From: a virus
Strand: one strand, 5' to 3'
Virus record (IMG/VR): IMGVR_UViG_3300045431_000833
Location: 1 to 41,656 of that record
Length of the DNA: 41,656 bases
Shown: one piece after another, positions 7,750-15,671 of the stretch
How positions within the stretch are numbered: position 1 is the first letter of the stretch
How the letters are laid out: each line of letters opens with the position of its first letter
The notes under the pieces: generated by a model
Seen by the model: only the letters and a program-made list of their open reading frames with translations
Database searches by the model: none
Told to the model about the DNA's origin: nothing
Translations under genes and position numbers: made by a program

Positions 7750-8280
7750 CTAGTGCGAGCTCGCCAGCCGCTCCGCGTTCGCAATTGCGGCTGCGCGGGC
7801 CTCCATGCCGATCTGGTTCCGCTCGTGAGCGCTCCAGACCACATGGCCGAAGACCGCCACGAACAGAACGCCGCACAATTGGAAACCGTGAAGAACTGTC
7901 AGCGGAGCGACGATCCCGGAGTGGATGCCCGCGAAGCCCGACATGCTCAGGAAGATCGAAGCCGCGCCGTAAGCGATGCTCCCCCACTGGTAACGGTAAC
8001 CGGCCCTAAGCAGTCGGCTCCATTCAACTGGTTCTCGCGGCTGAATGATCGAGAAGCTGTAGATCGCGTCTGTGAAGATCCAGAACATGAATGCAGCTGC
8101 GATCATAATCAGCGCTGCAGCGAAGAACGGCGCCCCTTCTGATCCTGAGGCTACGAGTGCGGCACCCGGCAGCGCCGCCACCGCACCCATCAGCGCTTGG
8201 ATCCGCTGCCCTTCGAGCGTCTTGTAGTCTGTCGGTGTCACGGCGCCCTCCAGCCGAGAGCGTTTCATCTGGTCGAGCAT
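7750..8280 (-). CDS. Four-helix integral membrane protein inserted in the tail operon
   Basis: 176 residues with about four hydrophobic segments: roughly 29-47, 50-72 (ALIMIAAAFMFWIFTDAIY), 99-118 and 124-148, leaving both termini polar and probably cytoplasmic. No enzyme motif is seen. It separates two tail-tip genes that are normally adjacent, and its composition differs sharply: the 60 bases at 8041-8100 contain only 29 G+C, against 44 in 8401-8460 of the neighbouring gene. This marks an acquired accessory gene. Superinfection exclusion or a lysis-related role are possible; neither is shown. I do not recognise the family. Confidence 0.6.
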   Translation of the reverse strand: MLDQMKRSRLEGAVTPTDYKTLEGQRIQALMGAVAALPGAALVASGSEGAPFFAAALIMIAAAFMFWIFTDAIYSFSIIQPREPVEWSRLLRAGYRYQWGSIAYGAASIFLSMSGFAGIHSGIVAPLTVLHGFQLCGVLFVAVFGHVVWSAHERNQIGMEARAAAIANAERLASSH

Positions 8281-8284
8281 CTGT

Positions 8285-8878
8285 CTACTCGCGCTCGGTG
8301 ATCGTGAAGGAGAGGCCGACGAACATCCCGCGGTCGACGGTCCATTCGGTCGCCCGGCCGGAGATGAAGCCCTCGATCACCGGCTCAGCGAAGTTGGCGG
8401 CCGAGTTGTCGGCCGGCGAGCGGCGGATCATCGGGTTGATCGGCAAGGCCGCAGCCGCGCCGCCGGAAGCGACGGTGTCGGTGGCCACCTGGTAGAGGAA
8501 CTTCCGCCCAGAGACCGTCAGATTGAACCACTGGCCGGCCCGCGCGACGTACTCGGGGGTGAAGCCGTCGAGCGCGAGGGACGAACCCAGCTGGCCGCCG
8601 CCGTTCACCAGCGGGGAGCCGGGCGCGCCGACGTCAAACTCCGGCTGCGGGATCGGCAGGATGACGGTGTCGGCCTCGGCGCTGGTCAGGGCCGCTACCC
8701 ACGCCATGGCCTCGTCGTAGTAGAGGGGCGGCAGTTCGACATCGGCGGCCCACTTCGACCCCAGGCGGCGGATCCGGCTGGTCGGGCCGCCGAAGGTCGG
8801 CTCCAGGTCACGCCGACGGCTCACCAGCCGCCAGTTGATCACCACCGGCACGTCTGTCGTGGGAAGCACGATCGCCAT
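8285..8878 (-). CDS. Distal tail protein-like tail component
   Basis: 197 residues, beta-rich. The phrase SRIRRLGSKWAADVELPPLY followed by AVILPIPQPEF-like text (VILPIPQPEF, about residue 75-84) resembles the first gene after the tape measure in many siphophages with gene-transfer-agent-type tails, which builds the ring joining the tail tube to the hub. It begins at the tape-measure stop codon (shared base at 8878). The assignment rests mainly on position and general character. Confidence 0.6.
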   Translation of the reverse strand: MAIVLPTTDVPVVINWRLVSRRRDLEPTFGGPTSRIRRLGSKWAADVELPPLYYDEAMAWVAALTSAEADTVILPIPQPEFDVGAPGSPLVNGGGQLGSSLALDGFTPEYVARAGQWFNLTVSGRKFLYQVATDTVASGGAAAALPINPMIRRSPADNSAANFAEPVIEGFISGRATEWTVDRGMFVGLSFTITERE

Positions 8879-10959
8879 CAGCGGACGAAGCTCTGACGGG
8901 CGCGGCGGACGGCCTGGCGGCGCTCCTCACGCTGGACCGCATATCCGGTGAGGGCGGCGTTCGCTGCGATGGGCGTCGCCACCTCGGCCGCCTTGCTCTC
9001 GACGTAGGCGTTCAGGCCCTCCCGGTCGGCCGTCACCCGCACGTCGACCCGGGCGGCGATGGCCGCGGCGGAAGCGTCTCTGGACTGGGCGTCCCGGGCG
9101 CTGAAGGCGCGAACCGCCGCGGTGGAGGCTTCCGCGCTGGTGTTGTCGTTGGCGGCCGAAGGCAGGCTGGCCGCGCCACCGCCGCCGTTCTTGAGGCCGA
9201 GGCCTGCCAAGAGGCCGAGCATGGCCGCGACGGCCGGGAAGGCCCACGGCCCGAGCGCCTCGAACATCTTGGCCGCCCCTGCTGCCGTGGAGGCGGCACC
9301 CTTGGCCATGGAGTTGGCGACCGACGAGGCGGCTTCCTGCCGGCCGAAGAGGATCGACTGGAGCATCCCGGCCAGTTGCTGCGCCCGATAGACCTGCTCG
9401 ATGGCCAACATGACCCGGTAGCCGTCGGAGCCCTCGCGAAAGAACCCGCGAGCGGCGGCCGCCATGTCGCCGTAGCTCTGGATCTGCGCCTGAGACCGTT
9501 CCCGCTCCGCCTGCATCGCCGTGAGCCGGTGTTCGCGCTCGGCGAGGGCCATGCTGGCCAGCCGCTCTTCATAGCCGGTCATGGTGGTAAGCAGGTCGCC
9601 AAGCGCCCGGCCAGTTTCCCCGAACGCCGAGGAGAGCCCGTTGGCCATGTCCCGGGTCAGGTCGTCGATCAGGCGCAGCTCGTCGGCGGTCTGCTCGAGC
9701 GTGTCGTAGATGTCGACGAACATGCCCTGCAGGGGTTGCAGGTTCACCCGCTCAAGCTGCTGAAGGCGCTCAACGACATGGGCAGTCTCGCGAGCCCCGT
9801 CTCGGCTGGGGCTCCCACTGCGCCGTTCCGCGTCGGCGTCTCCGGCTTCCCCGCGGATACGGTTCCGCGCCGCGTTGGTGATGCTGCCGGCGAGCGCCGC
9901 ACGTTGCCGGTCCAGCCATGCGAGCCCGTCCTGGGCCCCCTGCGCCGCGCCGCGGGCGAACGCTCCGCCGGCTGCGCGCCCGGCCCCGGCGAAGCGGTTG
10001 GCGAATGCGGGAGCCTCGATCGCGCGGATCAGCGGCAGGTCAGCGCCCGGGCTGACCGCGTTGGACGCCAGGATGAAGGCGTTCAGCAGCGTCCGCCCCC
10101 GGTTGACCATGTCCACCACGGCCCGGATCACGTGATTTGCCGCCGAGATGGCGATGTCGCCGAGCGCCTCGGGCAGCATGCCCCACGAAGCGATGATGCC
10201 GCCCCGCGCCGCGCCGAACCCGGCCGCGATGTTCCGGATGCCCTGCCAGACGAAGGACGTCACCCGGTCCATGGTTTCGCTGAACCACTCGCCGAGCTTC
10301 GTCACCGAGGGCCCGACCTTGTCCCAGATGATGTCGCGCAGGTAGCTCAGCGAGCCCCCGACGACGTCGCCCATCGTGACGCCGCGGTTCTGGACGTTCT
10401 GGAGCTGCTTCTCCGTCAGGCCCATGCCTTCGGTCAGGTCGCCGAAGTCCTTGTTGAGCTCGCGCGTGGCGATGGCGAGGGTGCCTCCGATCGCAGCTGT
10501 TGCAGCCCCGACCGCAGCTATGAGCGGGAGGAACGGGGCCATCGCTCGCCACGTGGCCGCCGCCGCGGCGTTCATCGCCGCCGTGACGGTCGTTCCGGTG
10601 CGGGCCGCCGCCATCTGGAAGGTGTCCAGCACCTGCGGCCCCTGCTGGATCGCGATCAGGAGCGGGTTCATCCCCATGGCGGCGGTGACGCCGATGTCGG
10701 TGAACTGGCGGGACAGGTTCAGTCCTTCGGCCGCTGTCAGCCCCATGCCGCCCCGGACGGCCGCGAGGGTGGCCGCTTGCTGCCGGATCGCTGTGTTCGC
10801 GACCATCTGGGCGGCGCCCTGACCACGAGCAGCCGCAGCGAGCCGCTCGGTCGCCGTCTCGGCCCGGACCGCCGAAGCGGTCAGGTTGTCCAGGTGGCCG
10901 TCCGCCCGGGCGACCTCTTGGCTCTCGACGCGGATCCCGAGGGAGGCGAGGTCGGTCAT
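8878..10959 (-). CDS. Tail tape measure protein
   Basis: 693 residues, almost wholly helical and Ala-rich. An N-terminal helical domain (1-120) is followed by hydrophobic segments (FLPLIAAVGAATAAIGGTLA, about 143-162), long coiled regions, a second hydrophobic patch near residue 570-595 (AFPAVAAMLGLLAGLGL), and a low-complexity AANDN-containing tail section. It sits between the tail chaperones and the tail tip genes. At the usual 1.5 angstrom per residue the tail would be about 100 nm long, a siphovirus value. It starts four bases inside the end of the frameshifted chaperone product. The call is firm on size, composition and position. Confidence 0.88.
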   Translation of the reverse strand: MTDLASLGIRVESQEVARADGHLDNLTASAVRAETATERLAAAARGQGAAQMVANTAIRQQAATLAAVRGGMGLTAAEGLNLSRQFTDIGVTAAMGMNPLLIAIQQGPQVLDTFQMAAARTGTTVTAAMNAAAAATWRAMAPFLPLIAAVGAATAAIGGTLAIATRELNKDFGDLTEGMGLTEKQLQNVQNRGVTMGDVVGGSLSYLRDIIWDKVGPSVTKLGEWFSETMDRVTSFVWQGIRNIAAGFGAARGGIIASWGMLPEALGDIAISAANHVIRAVVDMVNRGRTLLNAFILASNAVSPGADLPLIRAIEAPAFANRFAGAGRAAGGAFARGAAQGAQDGLAWLDRQRAALAGSITNAARNRIRGEAGDADAERRSGSPSRDGARETAHVVERLQQLERVNLQPLQGMFVDIYDTLEQTADELRLIDDLTRDMANGLSSAFGETGRALGDLLTTMTGYEERLASMALAEREHRLTAMQAERERSQAQIQSYGDMAAAARGFFREGSDGYRVMLAIEQVYRAQQLAGMLQSILFGRQEAASSVANSMAKGAASTAAGAAKMFEALGPWAFPAVAAMLGLLAGLGLKNGGGGAASLPSAANDNTSAEASTAAVRAFSARDAQSRDASAAAIAARVDVRVTADREGLNAYVESKAAEVATPIAANAALTGYAVQREERRQAVRRARQSFVR

Positions 10960-11728
10960 GACGTGCTCTCCTTCGCAGCCTCAGCGGCGGCTTTGGCTTC
11001 GCGGGCTTTGATCGCCGCCCGCAGGCTGGCACGGATTTCCGCGACGTTCGTGGGCTTCGGCTTGCTCGACGGGCGGCCCGGCATGGCGGCCTCGTAGGCG
11101 TCGTCCAGCCGCCGGATCAGGCGCTTCTGCCAGTAGGGCAGGCCGCCCGGCACCGCCTCGGCGTAGGCATTGATCTCGGCCCAGGTGATCTGCTGCGTCG
11201 CGAAGCCAACAAGCCGGGTCGGCCTTAGAGCGGCGAAGTCGTCCCAGACGTGCCGGAGCGCCTCGGGGAAGGGCGGCAGCCGGGCGCCCGAAGCGCCCGC
11301 GGCGACGGCCTCGGCGAAGGCGATCAGCTCTCCGGCGAGGCCTTCATGAAATTTGCCCGGTCAGCGACGAAGACGCGGACCTGTTGCCGGAGCCAGCGCA
11401 GGCGCTTGTAGAGCTTCTTGGCGTTCTCCTCCGAGAACTTCAGGACCTCGCCGTCGAGGACGATGCCGCTCCAGCCGACCGTGGCCCGGGCGAGGCGGCT
11501 GATCTCCTTGGCCTCAGCCAGTTCGGCCGTGATCGGCTGCCCGCCACGGAGGCTGCGGTTGACCAGCTGGCGGTCGAACTTGACCAGCTCGTCGCTGTCG
11601 TCGCCGAGGAGCGTGATCGTGACGGCAGCCCCGTCCTCCTGCAGCACCGGCTGGCCGTCGGGGCCGTGCACCGGCATCGCGACGCCTTCGTTGGCGACGT
11701 CGGCCGTGTCGAGAGAAGCGAGGTCCAT
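10956..11728 (-). CDS. Tail assembly chaperone, -1 frameshift fusion product (GT-like)
   Basis: The upstream chaperone gene (11728 to 11324) and a second open frame running to 10956 are joined if ribosomes slip -1 on A AAT TTC at 11348-11354. The fusion would have 257 residues. The second frame is open from the slip site with no start of its own until the short MPGG at 11153, and encodes a plausible chaperone domain (LPPFPEALRHVWDDFA, then ITWAEINAYAEAVPGGLPYW). This is the gpG/gpGT arrangement of lambda and many siphophages, in which the fusion recruits tail-tube subunits onto the tape measure, whose gene follows directly. Frame and slip site are seen in the sequence; efficiency is unknown. 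Confidence 0.8.
11324..11728 (-). CDS. Tail assembly chaperone, short form (G-like)
   Basis: 134 residues, ending AnFMKASPES just after the slippery site when no frameshift occurs. The N-terminal half is beta-rich (VPVHGPDGQPVLQ-like text, VTITLLGDDSD) and the C-terminal half helical (EISRLARATVGWSGIVLDG, AKKLYKRLRWLRQQVRVFV), as is typical for tail tube chaperones. It follows the tail tube gene by 61 bases. It should be made in excess over the fused form, as in lambda. Confidence 0.8.
   Translation of the reverse strand: MDLASLDTADVANEGVAMPVHGPDGQPVLQEDGAAVTITLLGDDSDELVKFDRQLVNRSLRGGQPITAELAEAKEISRLARATVGWSGIVLDGEVLKFSEENAKKLYKRLRWLRQQVRVFVADRANFMKASPES
11348..11354 (-). promoter_or_regulatory. 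Programmed -1 ribosomal frameshift site (A AAT TTC)
   Basis: On the minus strand the zero frame reads GCA AAT TTC ATG. A AAT TTC fits the X XXY YYZ slippery pattern exactly and in the correct frame; slipping back one base gives AAA TTT CAT GAA and opens the downstream frame. The short form stops only eight codons later (TGA at 11324-11326). Confidence 0.8.
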
Positions 11729-11789
11729 GGGTTCTGTCCTTGGAAAAGGACGCCGGGGCGCGACCCCGACGCTGAAGTTGAAGGCGGGA

Positions 11790-12260
11790 TCAGGCGACGG
11801 CTTCGGACGGCTCTTCGAAGAAGACGTTCAGGCCGGCGTTGAAGGTGCGCTTGGTCACGTCGTTGGCGCCGCCGACGTTGTTGCGGGCGCTGAAGATCGG
11901 GCCGCGGCCGTAGAAGGTGGTCGGGGTGTCGTTGGCGTCGGCCTCGTCAGCCAGCACGATCTTGATCGCGTACTCGAACTTGGTGGCCGCGGCGGCGGCG
12001 AGCGCGATCTGGCCCGCGTCGAGCGGATCGCGGGCGACGATGATCGGCAGCATGCCGTTATCGACGGCGCCCTTCAGGTGCTGGACGCTCGGACCCTTCA
12101 GAGGAGTGAAGGTCACGTCCTGAGCCTGCGGGCCGAACTCGCCGATGCTCTCGACGCTGCCGATCTCGACGTAGCTCAGACCCTCAAGGGTCGCCTGATC
12201 AGTCGCGGCAGTGACCGGGCCGATGAAGACCGACGACCCTTCGGAAGTACCAATGGCCAT
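11790..12260 (-). CDS. Major tail tube protein
   Basis: 156 residues, beta-rich with one central helix. It opens MAIGTSEGSSVFIGP and contains VTFTPLKGPSVQHLKGAVDNG and RDPLDAGQIALAAAA, patterns found in tail tube proteins of alphaproteobacterial siphophages. It lies between the tail terminator and the tail chaperones, the standard position. Many copies polymerise to form the tail tube. No extra Ig-like domain is present. Confidence 0.8.
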   Translation of the reverse strand: MAIGTSEGSSVFIGPVTAATDQATLEGLSYVEIGSVESIGEFGPQAQDVTFTPLKGPSVQHLKGAVDNGMLPIIVARDPLDAGQIALAAAAATKFEYAIKIVLADEADANDTPTTFYGRGPIFSARNNVGGANDVTKRTFNAGLNVFFEEPSEAVA

Positions 12261-12320
12261 TGCGGCCTCCTGTGAAGTTGGTTCCGCAGCCCACGCGGCA
12301 GGAGAGGGCGGCCTGGCGCC

Positions 12321-12725
12321 TTAGGAGGCAGTCCAGGGAATGGTGACCGGCGTCTCGGTCCAGGCGTCGCCGGGCAGGGGGCTGGCGTGCCAAGGCTCGC
12401 CGAGCTTCACCCGGGCCGAGCCCTCGGTGAGGAGGAGCGCCTTCGGGAAGTGTGCCTTGACCGCGTCGACGGCCGCGCTGGCCTGCACGATGCCTTTGCC
12501 CTTGGGCCAGACGACGGTGATCTGGAGCAGGCCCTGATCGATCCGCCCCGTCTTCAGGCCCGACCAGAACGGGGCGTTCGGGAAGTGGTCGACCCGGAAA
12601 TACGGCTTGCCGGCTTCGGGCGTGAAGGTGACGTCCGGCATCGCCTTCCTCATGACCGGAGAGCCGTAGGCGAGGCTGTCCGCCCGGGAGAGCAGGGCCT
12701 TGGCCACTTCAGCCGCTGTCGCCAT
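12321..12725 (-). CDS. Tail terminator protein
   Basis: 134 residues from the ATG at 12725. It contains PYFRVDHFPNAPFWSGL and LQITVVWPKGKGIVQASAAV, matching the general pattern of the DUF4128/gpU-like tail terminators that cap the growing tail tube and bind the neck. Two bases separate it from the upstream neck gene, and it precedes the tail tube gene. A longer in-frame extension to 12809 lies inside the upstream gene and was not used. Confidence 0.7.
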   Translation of the reverse strand: MATAAEVAKALLSRADSLAYGSPVMRKAMPDVTFTPEAGKPYFRVDHFPNAPFWSGLKTGRIDQGLLQITVVWPKGKGIVQASAAVDAVKAHFPKALLLTEGSARVKLGEPWHASPLPGDAWTETPVTIPWTAS

Positions 12726-12727
12726 GC

Positions 12728-13171
12728 TCAGCCTCCGGTGCGGGCTTTCACCTCGTCGCAGACGGACGAGACGATCTGAGGCCAGCGCTGCGCCGCCAGA
12801 GCGACCCATCGATCGCCGGGCTGGCCCCGAGCGCCGTACTCGCGCGGACGGGCATATTTGGCCGTGTAGACGAAGGTCAGCGGCTGGGTGATCTCGGCCC
12901 CGGCGATGACCAGGCTGATCTGGCCGGCGTCGTAGGTGGAGGCCGCCGGGCCTTCCGGCTTTTCCCGCGTCGCCGGCAGGGCGACAGAAGTGGTCCCGAT
13001 GAGCGAGGCCCGCAGGAAGCCGGTGTCGACCCGAAGATTGCCCCCGAGGCCCCGAGGGGTCTGCATCACCTCAACGACGCGCTGGGCGCTCTCCTTGTGG
13101 ACCGCCTCCCGCCGCTCCTTCGTCTTCGCCACGAAGGCGCTGATCTGGGCGGAGAAGGAGCCTTGGGCCAT
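12728..13171 (-). CDS. Neck/tail-completion protein (HK97 gp10-like)
   Basis: 147 residues from the ATG at 13171. Helical N-terminus (QISAFVAKTKERREAVHKES), then RVDTGFLRASLIG, a variant of the TGxLR signature of HK97 gp10-type proteins, and a C-terminal AARWPQIV-like helix (ALAAQRWPQIVSSVCDEV). These proteins act at the head-tail junction. The start codon shares a base with the stop of the 47-residue gene upstream (TGATG), so translation is coupled. Confidence 0.7.
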   Translation of the reverse strand: MAQGSFSAQISAFVAKTKERREAVHKESAQRVVEVMQTPRGLGGNLRVDTGFLRASLIGTTSVALPATREKPEGPAASTYDAGQISLVIAGAEITQPLTFVYTAKYARPREYGARGQPGDRWVALAAQRWPQIVSSVCDEVKARTGG

Positions 13172-13314
13172 CAGATCGCGCGGTCGAAGCGCCAGTAGTC
13201 GAGCGCAGAGGCCCACGCCGAGCGCCACGACAGCCCCTGACGACGGAACAGGAACAGGTCCCGGAGCAGGTAGTGCAGGACCGGCGCATGGCCGGGGGCG
13301 CGATAGGGCCGCAT
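13171..13314 (-). CDS. Very small conserved-looking neck-region protein
   Basis: A 47-residue frame that exactly fills the gap between the MuF-like gene and the gp10-like gene: ATG at 13314, stop overlapping the next start. The product is rich in Trp, Tyr and Arg (VLHYLLRDLFLFRRQGLSW, then WASALDYWRFDRA) and is probably one or two amphipathic helices. Exact fit between coupled genes and non-random composition argue that it is real. The function is unknown; a small neck or assembly factor is likely. Confidence 0.6.
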   Translation of the reverse strand: MRPYRAPGHAPVLHYLLRDLFLFRRQGLSWRSAWASALDYWRFDRAI

Positions 13315-13318
13315 GCCG

Positions 13319-14359
13319 TCACCTCAGGTTGGCGAGGAAGTCGATCCGGGTCTCGCAGACGCACCGGCAGCCGATGATCTCCGACGCCGGGGCCCCGAGG
13401 CTGGTGTCCCCCGGGAACAGCATCCGGGCGCCGGACGGGCTAATGAAGGCCTCGGCCAGCCGGACGCTGTCGCCGCTCAGGCCCCGGTGAGTGTGACGGA
13501 CCCGCAGGTCGCCGGCCGAGCGCCAGACCCGGCGGACGGCCGACTCCGCGATCTTGCCCGACGCGACGGCCTGCCGGATGGCCTCGTAGGCGGCCCGGTT
13601 CAGCGGGGTCAGGGCTTCCGTCCGGCCGATCATCTCGCCCCGGAGCTGGAGCAGGCGGCGCTCGTAGGCGATGATGGCCTTGGCGGCGATCTCGGCCGGG
13701 ACCGGCTTCTCCTCCCGGATGGCCTTGGTCACCGACCGGTCGAAGCGCTTATCCCGGCGCCCGCGTGTCAGGTACTGGCGGAGCAGGGCAGGGTCGCCGG
13801 AGGCCAGTTCTTCCCGGGCGTTGCGGGCATAGCCCTCCTGCGCCTGTGTCAGGCCAAGGATGCCGCCCTCGCGCCGGCCGGTGGCCCGGTTCACCCGGCC
13901 CACGATATCCAGCGCGGCCGAGCGCGGGTTCCGGCCGCTCTCCATGCTGGCCAGCAGCGACATGCGGACCGCGGCGCGCTGATCTTCGGTGATGCGCGTC
14001 ACCAGCCGGGCCGAGTGGTCGCGAAGCCAGGCCTCTGCCTCAGGGTTCCGACCGTCGAAGCGGACAGTCAGCGCGGTCCCGTCGGGCAGCCGACGCGGCA
14101 GGGCCTCGGCCGCCTTCCTGCCACCCTCCGCATGCGCGTCCCGGATCCGGTCGAGCAGCTCGTCGTAGGCGGACGGATCGATGTCCAGCGTCTCCAGCGC
14201 ACCCTCGATGTCACGAGCCTCGATGCGCGAGATGAGCCGCTGAAGCTGGACGGTCGAGCGGATGTCCTCGACTGCCCGGAGGAAGGTTTCGGCGACCAAC
14301 CGGCCATAGCGGTCCTGCAGGTCGTTGAAGACCTGCTGGAACGCTCCGGTTCTGGCCAT
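13319..14359 (-). CDS. Phage head morphogenesis protein (MuF/SPP1 gp7-like)
   Basis: 346 residues. The C-terminal part (about 240-335) carries the signature of the phage Mu F-like head morphogenesis domain: GRTEALTPLNRAAYEAIRQA, then RVWRSAGDLRVRHTHRGLSG, and a terminal GCRCVCETRIDF with paired cysteines. The N-terminal two thirds are helical. Members enter the head as minor capsid proteins and may travel with the DNA. It is usually next to the portal gene, but here lies after the connector genes, a rearranged but known position. No toxin domain is fused to it. Confidence 0.82.
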   Translation of the reverse strand: MARTGAFQQVFNDLQDRYGRLVAETFLRAVEDIRSTVQLQRLISRIEARDIEGALETLDIDPSAYDELLDRIRDAHAEGGRKAAEALPRRLPDGTALTVRFDGRNPEAEAWLRDHSARLVTRITEDQRAAVRMSLLASMESGRNPRSAALDIVGRVNRATGRREGGILGLTQAQEGYARNAREELASGDPALLRQYLTRGRRDKRFDRSVTKAIREEKPVPAEIAAKAIIAYERRLLQLRGEMIGRTEALTPLNRAAYEAIRQAVASGKIAESAVRRVWRSAGDLRVRHTHRGLSGDSVRLAEAFISPSGARMLFPGDTSLGAPASEIIGCRCVCETRIDFLANLR

Positions 14360-14361
14360 CG

Positions 14362-14571
14362 TCAGTCCTCGATGATCGCCCTGGTGTGCACGCCCGCGGC
14401 GGCCATGTGGTCGAGATAGGCGTCCAGATGGGCGTGAGCCGCGGCCCGGATCGCTTCCTGATCGGCCTCAGGAGCCCCGCGCATCGCGCTGCCGGTGATC
14501 GCCTTGCCCTGCGAGATGATGTCCTGCAGCGAGGCCGTGGCCAGCACCAGCGCTTCCTTGCGGTCGGTCAT
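14362..14571 (-). CDS. Small helical protein in the neck region, unknown
   Basis: 69 residues, predicted all-helical and Ala-rich (QEAIRAAAHAHLDAYLDHMA). Its start overlaps the stop of the upstream head-closure gene by four bases, and the MuF-like gene starts two bases after its stop, so it belongs to the head operon. I do not recognise it. Confidence 0.5.
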   Translation of the reverse strand: MTDRKEALVLATASLQDIISQGKAITGSAMRGAPEADQEAIRAAAHAHLDAYLDHMAAAGVHTRAIIED

Positions 14572-14930
14572 CGGCGAGCCTGCACCCAGTAGAAGACGGG
14601 CACGCCGGCCGGGGAAAGCGGGTCGACGGCGATGACACTGTAGGCCTGACCGGCGGCGTCCAGCAACTGATGGTCCGTGGAAGGCTCGACTGCGAGCCCC
14701 TTGGCCGCGACGAGGATGCGCTTGTCGGTGGCGAGGATCCGGGTCCCGTCGATGTCGCTCTTCTCGAACTCCAGCACCGCCATGACGGCGTCGTCGTCGG
14801 TGATCGTCGGCTCGCCGGGGTCGTAGGAGGGGGCGGAGCCGGGCGTCTCGACCCGTAGCTTGCCGGTCTGGCCGAACTTCTGGATCAGGCGCTCGGCCGT
14901 GGCCGCGGCGCGGGTGTAGTCGAAGGTCAT
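14568..14930 (-). CDS. Head closure/head-tail adaptor-like protein
   Basis: 120 residues. It begins DYTRAAATAERLIQKFGQTG, as do many head-closure proteins of the SPP1 gp16 type, followed by a small beta barrel (DDAVMAVLEFEKSD, RILVAAKGLAVEPSTDHQLL, YSVIAVDPLSPAGVPVFYWV). Such proteins form the ring that closes the connector after packaging. Gene order (connector gene, this gene, neck protein) agrees. The start overlaps the upstream stop by four bases. Confidence 0.7.
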   Translation of the reverse strand: MTFDYTRAAATAERLIQKFGQTGKLRVETPGSAPSYDPGEPTITDDDAVMAVLEFEKSDIDGTRILATDKRILVAAKGLAVEPSTDHQLLDAAGQAYSVIAVDPLSPAGVPVFYWVQARR

Positions 14931-15415
14931 CCGACGGCCCAGATGCCGAGGCCTGCGACGCTCTCCGGACGCAGGAACGGGGCGAGCAGGCCTTCGACGG
15001 CCGTCAGGCGCACTGTGGCGTCCGCGACCACATCGCCGGAGCCGGAGACGTACTCGACCTCCAGCGGGCCGACCTTCTCGCGCTTCACAGCGGCGGCGGC
15101 GGATACGGCGACCGCGAGGCCGCCCGGGTTCTGCGCCTCGTACAGGGCGGCTGCATAGGAGGCCCGCTCAATGGTGCCGGGGATGCTGTCGGTGGGAACG
15201 TCGACGCCCTGCACAACCGCTCCGGTGCGCGGCCAGGCGCGCTCCTGCTCAAGCGGATCCGTGCGGGTGCCGATGAAGCGGCTCTCGTAGAGCCCGTCGA
15301 TGTAGTCGGACGCGCGCTGGCGGAGAATGGCGGGCTCCGGCGAGCCTTCGGGCAGGCTGTAGCCGATCCCGGCCAGCCATGCCGATAGGTCGTTGTCGGA
15401 GCCGTAGCCAGCCAT
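14927..15415 (-). CDS. Head-tail connector-region protein (DnaT-like phage family)
   Basis: 162 residues from ATG 15415, chosen because GGAGGG lies five bases upstream; the longer frame lacks such a site and would overlap the divergent gene. It contains SYLPEGSPEPAILRQRAS-like text (YSLPEGSPEPAILRQRASDY) and WPRTGAVVQGVDVPTDSIPG followed by an Ala-rich helix. This is the pattern of the phage family often labelled DnaT-like, which sits in the head-tail connector slot just after the capsid gene. The structural role is inferred from position; no DNA-binding role is supported. Confidence 0.65.
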   Translation of the reverse strand: MAGYGSDNDLSAWLAGIGYSLPEGSPEPAILRQRASDYIDGLYESRFIGTRTDPLEQERAWPRTGAVVQGVDVPTDSIPGTIERASYAAALYEAQNPGGLAVAVSAAAAVKREKVGPLEVEYVSGSGDVVADATVRLTAVEGLLAPFLRPESVAGLGIWAVG

Positions 15416-15455
15416 TGAGCCCTCCACTACGGTGCTCGCGAAGGGAGACCGACCG

Positions 15456-15671
15456 ATGGGATTGAGGTTCACCGGCCGTCAAAGCAGCACGGCTGAGTTC
15501 GAGACTGTTCTGGAGGCCTTCGACGGAGATCAGCGCGTCGTCGTCGTGACCTCACGTGAGGCACTGGACGATCACGGGCTTGAATTAGTCCGCGATCGCG
15601 CCTCAGAGAAATACTACGCTGGCGAGCGCGAACCTGACGGCCGGGTTCGGGTCTTCACGGGGGACCTTTAG
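15456..15671 (+). CDS. Small opposite-strand protein, DUF1488-like in outline
   Basis: 71 residues from ATG 15456, which has AAGGGAG eight bases upstream. It is the only plus-strand gene within the head module, divergent from the connector gene (40-base gap) and overlapping the 3' end of the next minus gene by 17 bases. The sequence (FDGDQRVVVVTSREALDDHG, then a helix, then RVRVFTGDL) resembles in outline the small DUF1488-type proteins of proteobacteria: beta strands, an EAL-type turn, a helix and a terminal D-L. The resemblance is weak. It is likely an accessory gene; function unknown. Confidence 0.5.
   Translation: MGLRFTGRQSSTAEFETVLEAFDGDQRVVVVTSREALDDHGLELVRDRASEKYYAGEREPDGRVRVFTGDL

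Noticed and set aside
9376-11097. A 573-codon plus-strand frame opposite the tape measure gene
   Set aside because: Shadow frame; the minus-strand protein has the expected helical build and context.
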